A DNA stretch of 9,749 nucleotides from Planctomycetota bacterium (GCA_021803885.1 JAJZKY010000133.1:1-9749); one strand, 5' to 3'. Positions 1 through 6,356 are shown, counted from the first letter of the stretch. Notes: a model not told the origin generated them from the letters alone. Numbers and translations: made by a program.

Positions 1-63
1 CTCACTCACGATGTCTATTTCATAACAGAACAACAGCCCGCATGCAAGCACTTTGTGCAGTGT

Positions 64-243
64 TTATGCGGTGATTCGCAACTTATCCGGTCCCGCTTCG
101 CGCATCTTGCGATACCATGTCCGGCGACTCGTTTGCTTTAGATCGATGCCACCCAGCAGAAGCGTCAGCTCTTCATGACTCAGCACGATTTTGTTCACCG
201 CGCTGTCGGTTCCCGGCCAGCGAAAACAGCCCCCGTCTAACTT
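64..243 (-). pseudogene. tnpB: IS66 TnpB, C-terminal half (interrupted gene)
   Basis: This is the 3' half of the IS66 accessory gene tnpB. Its 59 codons begin KLDGGCFRWPG, the segment that in intact TnpB proteins follows the GLWVC-K stretch (usual form: KRLE-GRF-WP), and continue through LLLGGIDLKQT and WYRK to a normal stop. The first half ends with a lysine codon at 6368-6366, so joining the two gives a 128-aa TnpB with no lost or extra residue, close to the usual 115-120 aa. The open frame extends to a GTG at 255, but codons beyond 243 come from the inserted element. TnpB is needed for IS66 transposition but has no known catalytic activity. Confidence 0.85.
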
Positions 244-277
244 CTTGTAACTCACTCAAGAATGCACAGACTTCGAT
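244..277. other. Left attachment junction (attL) of the outer recombinase element
   Basis: CTT at 244-246 is repeated at 6366-6368 and marks the join with tnpB. Inside the element the block TGCAC (263-267), four free bases, then TTCGAT (272-277) is repeated in inverted orientation at the other end as ATCGAA (6336-6341) and GTGCA (6346-6350) with the same four-base gap. In the circular form, 34 bases separate the TGCAC blocks, so the symmetry axis falls between the two T residues of CTT. That is the form expected of a serine recombinase attP with a 2-bp TT core. The half-sites match at 20 of 31 positions outside the core. This is read directly from sequence; the role is inferred. Confidence 0.7.
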
Positions 278-293
278 CGCAGCAACACGTCTT

Positions 294-557
294 GTGCGCG
301 TGACGCACCCGTTCCATCCGCTCAGCGGGCGGCAGCTGGTTTGCGTGGGCGAGCGGTACAACCGCTATGGCAGGACGCTGCTGCTCGAAATCGACGATGG
401 GGCGGTTTGCTCGGTTCCGCCGCAGTGGACGGATGTGGTTGCTCCTGATCCCGAGGTCGTCCTTGGCGGGCAGCGGGCGCTTTTTCGCGTAGCGGACTTG
501 TTGGAACTCGCCCGCTTGGTCGAGCGGCTCAGTGGGCGCGATAGGGTGGAGAGGTGA
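294..557 (+). CDS. DUF5372-like small protein (recombinase-element accessory gene)
   Basis: An 87-aa protein beginning RVTHPFHPLSGRQ and containing PPQWTDVVAPDP and a C-terminal helix FRVADLLELARLVERL. I recognise this pattern as DUF5372, a family often found beside helix-turn-helix and recombinase genes. Its biochemical role is unknown; a KOW/SH3-like barrel is possible from the short strands and the PxxWTD motif. The open frame extends left to 117, but bases before 247 belong to the IS66 copy and no ATG lies inside the element. GTG at 294 (alternative GTG at 300) is therefore the likely start, although no clear ribosome site precedes it. The recombinase attachment arm at 263-277 sits just upstream, so recombinase binding could affect its expression (inference). 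Confidence 0.72.
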   Translation: MRVTHPFHPLSGRQLVCVGERYNRYGRTLLLEIDDGAVCSVPPQWTDVVAPDPEVVLGGQRALFRVADLLELARLVERLSGRDRVER

Positions 558-681
558 AGAATGGCGCGTAAGGTAAATTCCGCCGCAAGTGTAAGTGTAA
601 ATACGCCGCTAATGAGCAAGATTGGCACGTTGGTGTCAAGAAGTTCCCTGCAAGAATCAAAGTATGCAACACCATATGTTC

Positions 682-709
682 TTGACGTGCGCCTAAGTTG
701 CGGCATAAT
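682..709 (+). promoter_or_regulatory. Putative sigma70-type promoter for the HTH-recombinase operon
   Basis: TTGACG (682-687) and CATAAT (704-709) are separated by 16 bases, a close match to -35 and -10 elements. It lies 39 bp upstream of the helix-turn-helix start at 748, in the only non-coding gap of the operon (558-747). It is A/T-richer than the surroundings. Prediction from sequence only. Confidence 0.5.
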
Positions 710-747
710 TATGGAAACGATCGGTAAGCCAATCCTCGGAGATCGCG

Positions 748-1215
748 ATGCCCGACAAGAGCGACGGCAAGCATCCCAAAGTCCGGGCTCTGCTGGAAGA
801 GGGCACGCTGAATCCGGAACCCGGGAAGGTCCAGGATCCGAAGTTCCACGAGGTCGAGTTCTTCGATCCGCGCGACATCGTGCAGGTCAAGTACGAGATG
901 CTGCGCCGCGTATCGGTGGAGAAGGCGTCGGTGACCAGCGCGACCGAGGAATACGGCGTGTCGAGGCCGACGTACTATCAGACCAAATCCAGCTTCGAAG
1001 AAGCGGGGATCGCCGGGTTAGTGCCCAGGAAGCGTGGCCCGCACAGCCCGCACAAGGTGCAGGGCGCAGTACTCCAGTTTATCCAAGAGCAAGTGGTCGT
1101 GGGCGAGCCGATTCGAGCGCGCCAACTGGCCAAGCTAATCCGCAAGAAATTCGATCTCAATGTCCATCCGCGGACGATCGAGCGAGCGGTCGCGGTAAAA
1201 AAAACCGCGCGCTGA
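748..1215 (+). CDS. Helix-turn-helix protein of the recombinase element
   Basis: A 155-aa protein. Its start is supported by GGAG at 738-741, six bases before the ATG. The N-terminal part contains HPKVRALLEEGTLNP and EFFDPRDIVQVKYEMLRRV. A helix-turn-helix of the transposase/Tc1-like type follows at about residues 55-85 (SVTSATEEYGVSRPTYYQ), then GLVPRKRGP and a second winged-helix-like segment (IRARQLAKLIRKKFDLNVHPRTIERAV). I recognise this as a conserved protein found between DUF5372 and large serine recombinase genes. Its function is not established; by analogy it may be the operon regulator or a recombination directionality factor (inference). The C-terminus is lysine-rich and ends normally, so the gene looks intact. 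Confidence 0.8.
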   Translation: MPDKSDGKHPKVRALLEEGTLNPEPGKVQDPKFHEVEFFDPRDIVQVKYEMLRRVSVEKASVTSATEEYGVSRPTYYQTKSSFEEAGIAGLVPRKRGPHSPHKVQGAVLQFIQEQVVVGEPIRARQLAKLIRKKFDLNVHPRTIERAVAVKKTAR

Positions 1216-1229
1216 CGCCCAATGGTGGG

Positions 1230-1514
1230 GTGGGCCCGGGGCAGCTGACGGACGTCGTGCCACAATACGAAGCCCTCCGCAATGCCGCCCTCGGTCATGC
1301 GCTGCCGCCCGAGGCTCGCTCGGGGCTTCTGCTTTTTCTCCGTCGCGGCCTGTGGGGTTGGGCACGGGTGATGGCTGCGGCTGGCGCGAGCCCACCGCCG
1401 CAGCCGAGACGTGGAGCATCGCTGGGCTTCCCCGCTCGAGAAGAATCCACAACCGTCATTCATATCTTCGCAGCCATGGCCATGAACGCCGAGCATCGAG
1501 GAGCAACACTATGA
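1230..1514 (+). CDS. Small accessory protein, translationally coupled to the recombinase
   Basis: A 94-aa frame starting at GTG 1230, 14 bases after the helix-turn-helix stop, and ending with TGA at 1512-1514. Its stop overlaps the recombinase start as ATGA (1511-1514), which suggests translational coupling. The protein has a YEALRNAALGHALPPEARSGLLLFLRRGLWGWARV stretch, then a proline-rich linker and a C-terminal helix (STTVIHIFAAMAMNA). I recall similar short reading frames in the same position in related operons, but no named family. The same frame is open far upstream, to 561, across the helix-turn-helix gene; that part is probably not coding. No strong ribosome site is visible, so expression may depend on reinitiation after the upstream gene. 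Confidence 0.55.
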   Translation: MGPGQLTDVVPQYEALRNAALGHALPPEARSGLLLFLRRGLWGWARVMAAAGASPPPQPRRGASLGFPAREESTTVIHIFAAMAMNAEHRGATL

Positions 1515-1930
1515 GCGATTCCTTGAAAGTGCAGCCTCATCATCTCGAACGGGGCGCCTACCTGTATGTGCGGCAGTCCTCGATGCGGCAGGTCATCGAG
1601 AACGTGGAGAGCACGAAGCGTCAATACGCCTTGCGCAGTCGGGCCATCGCGCTCGGCTGGCGCGAGGATCAGATCGTCGTGGTGGACAACGATCAGGGTG
1701 AATCGGGCGCATCGGCGGCCTGGCGCGAGGGGTTTCAACATCTGGTCGCCGAGGTGAGCATGGGCCGCGCGGGCATCGTGATGAGACTGGAGGTCTCGCG
1801 CCTGGCGAGAAACAACGCGGACTGGCATCGTTTGCTGGAGATCTGCGCGCTGGCCGACACGCTGATTCTTGACGAGGATGGCGTCTACGATCCGGCGAAC
1901 TTCAACGACCGTCTGCTGCTGGGCTTAAAA
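1511..1930 (+). pseudogene. Large serine recombinase, N-terminal catalytic part (interrupted gene)
   Basis: The first 140 codons of a large serine recombinase. ATG at 1511 is supported by GAGGAG at 1498-1503, seven bases upstream. The resolvase fold is clear: YLYVRQS with the likely nucleophile Ser23, then the ESTKRQY segment, and MRLEVSRLARNNADW carrying the active-site arginines. The frame reaches LLLGLK at 1930 and then enters foreign sequence, adding 18 residues before a stop at 1985-1987. The missing part begins at 4656 with GAMSEAELHVLKARL, the normal continuation in this family, as the intact inner copy shows (LLLGVKGTLSEAEL). A catalytic-domain fragment could still be made. It lacks the DNA-binding domains and is unlikely to integrate DNA. 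Confidence 0.9.
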
Positions 1931-1958
1931 AGACATGATTCACAAAGCACCTCTTGTT
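1919..1958. other. Left attachment junction of the inner recombinase element
   Basis: CTGGGCTTAAAA (1919-1930) is repeated directly at 4644-4655 and marks the insertion into the outer recombinase gene. Joining the two ends on paper gives a site symmetric about A1928/A1929. Outward positions 18-20, 22-23 and 27-30 match their partners on the other side, with 12 of 18 matches from position 13 to 30. The blocks here fall at about 1946-1951 and 1955-1958. They occupy the same distances as the blocks of the outer element. The core AA equals TT on the other strand, the same dinucleotide as the outer element. The role is inferred. Confidence 0.6.
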
Positions 1959-1974
1959 CAACATTCCTGAACCT

Positions 1975-3873
1975 TCAGCAAACATAGCTATGTTTTGGGG
2001 TGTTCCGTTCCAGATTTTGGTTTTGCCCACGGTCCGTCGTCAAGCCGTCACGCCGGCAGATATAGCCCACAGTCTGGTGGGTGAAAGGGCGTCCGAATGC
2101 CGTCCGGTAGCCCGCATCGTTGAGGTAATTGGCCATGTCCTGGTACGAGCATTTATCGGCCATTTCGTGAATCTTCACGACCGATTCCAGAGGAGTCTTT
2201 AACGACCTGTCCCCAGGTGCGGTGCGCTTGACAGTGAAGTTAGTCAGCACGCCCGAGCGCCATTGAATCTGCACTCCAATATCCTCAGGTTTGCTTACGC
2301 CATCGAGCTGTACAGATGCTATCGCCATGCGAAGTAGACGCTTCCGTTCCTGATTCGTGGTGGTCTCGGCCCCCCACACCATCGGCAGATTCTGCGACAG
2401 TTCTTTGATTGCTTGACGTTCCTGAGGCGTTATATTCCATCGGGCTTCTTGTTCAGCCTGGGCATAGGTTTGCTCCAAGTGATTCACCCTTTCCAGCTTC
2501 TCGTTCCACCGCCGTTCCAACTCCGATGCCACCAGACGATTGTCCGGATCGACAGCGTCGTACTGGCGTTGCGCTAGGCGCGCTTCATAGCGAGCTTGCT
2601 CAAGTTGCAGTTCACGCTGACGCCGTTGTGCGGCCATATCTTGCTCCAGTTGTTCAAGAACCCGAAATCCGACCTCCACCCCCAATGGGGAGACGGCCTC
2701 CAGAAAGGCTTCTGCGATCGCTCCGTCGACCGCGCGCGAGGTCATGCTCTGGCAAATCCTGTCCGCATCTCCATTGCTGTAGCTCGCCTGGCATATGTAA
2801 GAAGGAGATCGCTTTTCACGCAAAACGCGGCCTTGTACACCCATCTTTTTCCCGCATATTCCGCAGTAGACGATGCCCTGTAACAGAGCGCTCCCTTCCC
2901 GCACCACGCCAACGGCATCCTCGCGATTCCAGTTCTGGCGCAACCGCTCACAGTTCTTCACGTACTCCTCCCAACTGAGATAGGCCGGGTGATGAAGTTC
3001 GATTTTCACCGGCCATTTTGCCATAGGGAGCTGATGGGGGATAACCTTGCCCGTCTTGGCTGAACGGTGATCTCCAGAGTAATCCCACCGACCAAACACG
3101 TAAACGCCGGCATAGGCAGGGTTGCGCAGCATGCGAATAACAGCGCTCAAGCTTGGCGTCTTCCATGTCAATGAACCATACCGGTCTCGAGAAGTTATTC
3201 GTGTGGGCAGATCCAATCCCTGCTGCTTCAGATCACGCACCACACGTCGAGCAATCCCATGACAACGAAAAGAGTCGAACAGGCAAGTCAGTCGTTCTCG
3301 CACTTGAGTGTCCGGATCCAACTCCCACTCGCCATTGGCCCCGCGCACGTATCCTGTGGGCAACGGAAACTGTAGGTTCCCCTTGCGGGCCTTGTTCCAG
3401 CGCCCTTCGTATAACCGCGTGCGAAGAGTAAACAGTTCTGCTTCCGAAAGAGTCCCCTTTACTCCGAGCAACAAGCGATCATTTGGTTCCCGTGGGCTAT
3501 AGACCGCTCCCTCGTCCCCGATCAACGTGCTGGTTAATCCGCAGATTTCAATCAGCCGATACCAGTCGCTATTATTACGCGCCAATCGAGACGCTTCCAG
3601 CATCAGCACGATCCCCACTTTTCCCAGACCCACTTCCGTTACCAGTCGTTGAAAGCCGCTGCGATGAGCCGCGGTACTGCCCGATCGACCTTGGTCCTCG
3701 TCAATAACCTCGACGTGACTTGCTGGCCAGCCCAACTGAACGGCTCGCTCTCGCAGGTGATACTGCCGTTCGGTGCTCTCGCGATTTTCCATCACCTGCC
3801 ATGGAGTGGATTGGCGCACATAGACGTAGGCTATGCGTTCATAGTGCTGCGCTTGGATTTTCGCAATAGTCAT
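1975..3873 (-). CDS. Large serine recombinase of the inner element (complete)
   Basis: A 632-aa site-specific recombinase expected to integrate and excise its element by double-strand breaks at a 2-bp core. ATG 3873 is preceded by AAAGAGG at a good spacing. Domains in order: resolvase catalytic domain (1 to about 150; VYVRQST with likely nucleophile Ser22, and LEASRLARNNSDW); recombinase domain (about 160-300; PTGYVRG, MLRNPAYAGVYVFGRWDY); zinc ribbon with Cys337, Cys340, Cys361 and Cys374 (YCGICGKK, YICQAS, RICQSM); a long coiled coil (about 400-490, EQLEQDMAAQRRQRELQLEQARYEAR); and a C-terminal DNA-binding part (YLNDAGYRTAFGRPFTHQTVGYICRRDGL). It is clearly homologous to the outer recombinase but shorter, lacking that protein's extra C-terminal helix-turn-helix. 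Every expected domain is present, with no frameshift. The last codons overlap a 16-bp palindrome. Confidence 0.95.
   Translation of the reverse strand: MTIAKIQAQHYERIAYVYVRQSTPWQVMENRESTERQYHLRERAVQLGWPASHVEVIDEDQGRSGSTAAHRSGFQRLVTEVGLGKVGIVLMLEASRLARNNSDWYRLIEICGLTSTLIGDEGAVYSPREPNDRLLLGVKGTLSEAELFTLRTRLYEGRWNKARKGNLQFPLPTGYVRGANGEWELDPDTQVRERLTCLFDSFRCHGIARRVVRDLKQQGLDLPTRITSRDRYGSLTWKTPSLSAVIRMLRNPAYAGVYVFGRWDYSGDHRSAKTGKVIPHQLPMAKWPVKIELHHPAYLSWEEYVKNCERLRQNWNREDAVGVVREGSALLQGIVYCGICGKKMGVQGRVLREKRSPSYICQASYSNGDADRICQSMTSRAVDGAIAEAFLEAVSPLGVEVGFRVLEQLEQDMAAQRRQRELQLEQARYEARLAQRQYDAVDPDNRLVASELERRWNEKLERVNHLEQTYAQAEQEARWNITPQERQAIKELSQNLPMVWGAETTTNQERKRLLRMAIASVQLDGVSKPEDIGVQIQWRSGVLTNFTVKRTAPGDRSLKTPLESVVKIHEMADKCSYQDMANYLNDAGYRTAFGRPFTHQTVGYICRRDGLTTDRGQNQNLERNTPKHSYVC
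1980..1995. repeat. Perfect 16-bp palindrome near the inner element end
   Basis: AAACATAGCTATGTTT reads the same on both strands. It covers the final codons of the inner recombinase (KHSYV) about 50 bp from the element's core. With no loop it is more likely a protein-binding site than a terminator. No matching copy is seen at the other end of the element. Confidence 0.5.
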
Positions 3874-4354
3874 GAGGCCTCTTTCCGGAAACGACAGTCT
3901 GCGCGCGACGGCAGCCTGCCTCGACCCACAATGCGTGAGGAAGAGAACCAGCTTCCTCGGCCTGTAGACCAGACGTTTCCAAAAGTAGTTGCCTCGGCAA
4001 GACGCTGCTACCTGACCGAAGCGGCTTTTGCGAGGCTTTCAAAACTTTTGTTTTCTTAGAACCGGAGTCTCGATCTGAAGGGCGATCGAAGCTGTCTACT
4101 TTGCGTACTGCGCGAAAAACCAGATGGGCGAAGAAACCACAATCTCTAAGAACCTCATCAAGAAAATGGCGCTGATTGATCGAGGTGCTGGTTGCACCGT
4201 TGTCAGCCGCCATCTGCTGTGCACCGGCATGGAGGAAGTCGAGCACTGTTAAGCATAGGGCGATTCTCGGTATCGCAAATAGTCCCTTGCTGACCCACGT
4301 CACCGGATCGTCAATAGCAAACAAGATGATTCCTGGTCCGATAGCCCACCTCAT
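3839..4354 (-). CDS. Possible 171-aa protein upstream of the inner recombinase (unrecognised)
   Basis: The frame starts with ATG at 4354, overlapping the stop of the preceding small gene as ATGA (4354-4351). It runs 35 bases into the start of the recombinase gene, an arrangement typical of a tight operon. I do not recognise the protein. Its N-terminus is hydrophobic (WAIGPGIILFAIDDPVTW), the middle is charged (VLRDCGFFAHLVFRAVRKVDSFDRPSDRDSGSKKTKV), and the C-terminal third is serine- and glycine-rich with a composition less typical of a folded protein. It occupies the place of the helix-turn-helix gene in the outer element but has no similarity that I can see. It may be a real accessory gene, a decayed one or a chance open frame. 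Confidence 0.35.
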   Translation of the reverse strand: MRWAIGPGIILFAIDDPVTWVSKGLFAIPRIALCLTVLDFLHAGAQQMAADNGATSTSINQRHFLDEVLRDCGFFAHLVFRAVRKVDSFDRPSDRDSGSKKTKVLKASQKPLRSGSSVLPRQLLLETSGLQAEEAGSLPHALWVEAGCRRAQTVVSGKRPHDYCENPSAAL

Positions 4355-4599
4355 GCCTCTTCACCACGATGCAGAAATCGACCCAGATCCAGAAGCGCCG
4401 CGGCAGAAAGCAAGGTGGCAGACCTCGTGTGCCATTCAGCAGACACACTCGTCTCCGGCTGAGGAAGGTTGGTCCAAACCCAGGGCAGCGCTTGCAGTAG
4501 GCCATTATGAAATCGAATCAATACCCACGGGTCAGGCCGCCAGAACACCCGGCGTATCCGCCCCGACTGACCACAATAGTCGCTGTTCTCCGAAATCAC
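4351..4599 (-). CDS. Small KOW/DUF5372-like protein of the inner element (putative)
   Basis: An 82-aa frame starting at GTG 4599, first in the inner element. It contains GQSGRIRRVFWRPDPWVLIRFHNGLLQALPWVWTNLPQPE and ends with LLSAAALLDLGRFLHRG. The order (short strands, then P-x-x-WT-[DN]-x-x-x-P, then a final leucine-rich helix) parallels the DUF5372-like protein of the outer element (PPQWTDVVAPDP ... VADLLELARLVERL). I infer that they are equivalent accessory proteins. Overall identity is low and the RVTHPFHPLSG signature is absent. The start lies within the near-palindrome ACGGTGACCGT (4598-4608). Its stop overlaps the next frame as ATGA. Confidence 0.5.
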   Translation of the reverse strand: MISENSDYCGQSGRIRRVFWRPDPWVLIRFHNGLLQALPWVWTNLPQPETSVSAEWHTRSATLLSAAALLDLGRFLHRGEEA

Positions 4600-4608
4600 G
4601 GTGACCGT
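4598..4608. repeat. Short inverted repeat ACGGTGACCGT at the start of the inner operon
   Basis: Five bases (ACGGT) are mirrored by ACCGT around a single G. It overlaps the GTG start of the first inner gene and lies about 46 bp inside the element's right core. It could be an operator or recombinase accessory site; it is short enough to arise by chance. Confidence 0.3.
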
Positions 4609-4623
4609 ACATCCGCAATATGC

Positions 4624-4655
4624 AACATACGGCGCTGTCTGTTCTGGGCTTAAAA
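4624..4655. other. Right attachment junction of the inner recombinase element
   Basis: Second copy of CTGGGCTTAAAA at 4644-4655, here reading into GGAGCCATGAGC of the host recombinase gene. The inner-side symmetric blocks lie at 4631-4636 and 4624-4627, partner to 1946-1951 and 1955-1958. The crossover is placed at A4653/A4654. An ATG at 4620 within the element happens to be in frame with the downstream recombinase half, so a short leader (MQHTALSV) could be fused to it. Confidence 0.6.
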
Positions 4656-6356
4656 GGAGCCATGAGCGAGGCTGAGCTGCATGTTCTGAAAGCCAGGCTG
4701 CGCGGCGGAATCCTGAACAAAGTACGGCGCGGCGAATATCGCTGCCCGCTGCCCACGGGCCTCGTTTACGACGAAGCTGGCAATGTGGCGCTCGATCCCG
4801 ACATGCAAATCCGGGATTCGATCACTCACTTCTTCGAGACGTTCGCACGCGTGGGTTCGGCCTGCCAGACCGTGAAGGTGTTTCGCAAGGAGGGCCTCAA
4901 CTTTCCCTCCCGGCGCACCGGCGGCCGCGTTACGGTGTTCCGGCCGCTGACCGCATGGACTGCGCTGCGCGTCTTGAGCAATCCCCGATACGCAGGCGTC
5001 TACGTGTACGGACGTCGTCGGTATCGGCGAGCGGCGGACGGCCAGAAGAAGATCCAATTAAAGCACGACTGCGGTGACTGGCTCGCTTGTATCCCAAACG
5101 CCCATCCCGGCTACATCAGTTGGGAGCAATATCAGCAGAATCTCAAACTGCTTGCGTCCAATGGAAGAACATACGAACTGGCGCGCGGGTCGCCGCCGCG
5201 CGAGGGCGCGGCGCTGTTGCAGGGACGCGCGGTGTGCGGCCGATGCGGCAGGCATTTCCGCGTCACCTATCGCTCCACGCGGGGCAAGCCGGAGGCCTGG
5301 TATATCTGCGACCGCGCTCACGGCGCTCTCGGCGAGCCGAACTGCCAATCCATCGCCGGGCCACCGGTCGACGAGGCCATCGGGGCTCTGGTCGCCGAGA
5401 GGATGATGCCCGCCGCCGTCGAGTTGGCGCTCGAAATCCGGAGGGAGATCGAAGCCCGGCAGGAAGAGGCCGACCGGCTGCGCTGTCGCGCCATCGAGCG
5501 TGCGCAGTTCGAAGCCGATCTGGCGCAACGCCGATTCATGCTGGTCGATCCGGGCAATCGCCTGGTTGCCGATACGCTGGAGGCGGAATGGAACGACAAG
5601 CTGCGTGCGCTGGCTCAGGCTCGGGAGGAGCGAGAACGCGTGCGCCAACAGAACCAAATCCTTGTGGACGATGCCATCCGCCAGCGACTGGTCACGATGA
5701 CGACAGACTTCAGGAAACTCTGGAACGATCCAACTACGCCCAACCGCGAGCGCAAACGGCTACTCGCCTACATCATCGAGGATGCCACGCTGATCAAACT
5801 GCCGACGGAAGGTGTCACCAGAATCCACGTGCGCTTCAAGGGCGGCAAGACCGAAACGCTGACGACGCTGAACCCCAAGTCCTCCGCGCAACAGGTGAAG
5901 ACGCCGCCCATGATCGTCCAGCTCGTCGACAAGCTCCTCGACAACCACATCTATGCCGAAATCGCCACCATCCTCAACGAGCAAGGGCTTCGTCCTGGCG
6001 GATCGGCTCGACCTGGGCGCAGCAACACTTGCTTCACCGCGCTGCGCGTTGCCTACCTCGTCCATCAATACTCGCTGCGCTCTCGCTACGACCGGCTTCG
6101 CGACCGCGGCATGCTGACCGCAGCAGAAGCTGCGGATCGCATCGGCGTCCACGAAGCGACGGTTGTGCACTGGGCGGAATATGGCATGATCACGAGGCAC
6201 GCGCACAATGCGCACGCGTACCTCTACGAGTTGCCAGAGTCGAACTTACCGGCCAAGCATCATAGTCGATGGGACCGGCTCTCCGATCGAGCAGCGGCCT
6301 TCAAAGCAGGGAATGAATCAAAACATTCGCATCCAATCGAAAGAGGTGCAGTGTGA
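4656..6356 (+). pseudogene. Large serine recombinase, C-terminal part (interrupted gene)
   Basis: Continuation of the recombinase begun at 1511. The reading phase and the last shared codons (ctg ggc tta aaa) match exactly, giving 140 + 566 = 706 aa. Positions below are in the rejoined protein. The recombinase domain spans about 160-300 (CPLPTGLVYDEAGN, VLSNPRYAGVYVYGRRRYR). The zinc ribbon has Cys334, Cys337, Cys358 and Cys370. A coiled coil follows (ALEIRREIEARQEEADRLRCRAIERAQFEADLAQRR), then a DNA-binding segment ending YLVHQYSLRSRYDRLRDRG. The extra C-terminal helix-turn-helix (MLTAAEAADRIGVHEATVVHWAEYGMI) resembles MerR/excisionase DNA-binding helices and is absent from the inner enzyme. 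There are no stops or frameshifts, so the interruption looks recent. The 3' end overlaps the attachment arm at 6336-6350. Confidence 0.9.

Larger units (their letters stand above)
1931..4655 (-). mobile_element. Large-serine-recombinase element (inner), inserted in the outer recombinase gene
   Basis: The 2725-bp segment lies between the in-frame halves of the outer recombinase, so its limits are set to within the shared 12 bp. It holds one complete large serine recombinase (3873-1975) and one or two small upstream ORFs (4599-3839), all on the minus strand, opposite to the host gene. No cargo, DDE transposase or long inverted repeat is seen. Its first gene starts about 54 bp from the core, as in the outer element (48 bp). 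The recombinase looks intact, so this may be the only mobile layer that can still move by itself. Confidence 0.82.

Noticed and set aside
117..293. Longer DUF5372-like protein starting at ATG 117
   Set aside because: Bases up to 246 belong to IS66 tnpB on the other strand, so an N-terminal extension from 117 would be an accidental fusion across the insertion junction.
561..1514. A 317-codon open frame overlapping the helix-turn-helix gene
   Set aside because: Only its last part (from GTG 1230) lies outside another gene and looks like a real protein; the earlier part is a GC-rich shadow of the helix-turn-helix gene with basic, low-complexity translation.
1931..1935. TGTCT (4636-4640) and AGACA (1931-1935) flanking the joined inner core as a possible terminal inverted repeat
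   Set aside because: The spacing between them is odd (15), which does not allow a 2-bp core at the centre; the symmetry centred on AA explains far more positions.
5058..6265. Long open frames on both strands within the recombinase 3' half (for example 5087-6265 + and 5657-5058 -)
   Set aside because: They are GC-rich shadows with arginine/alanine-rich translations and no domains, overlapping a clearly conserved coding frame.
4620..6356. A separate 578-aa recombinase starting at ATG 4620
   Set aside because: It lacks the catalytic serine region. The first eight to twelve residues come from the inner element; the rest is the 3' half of the gene begun at 1511.
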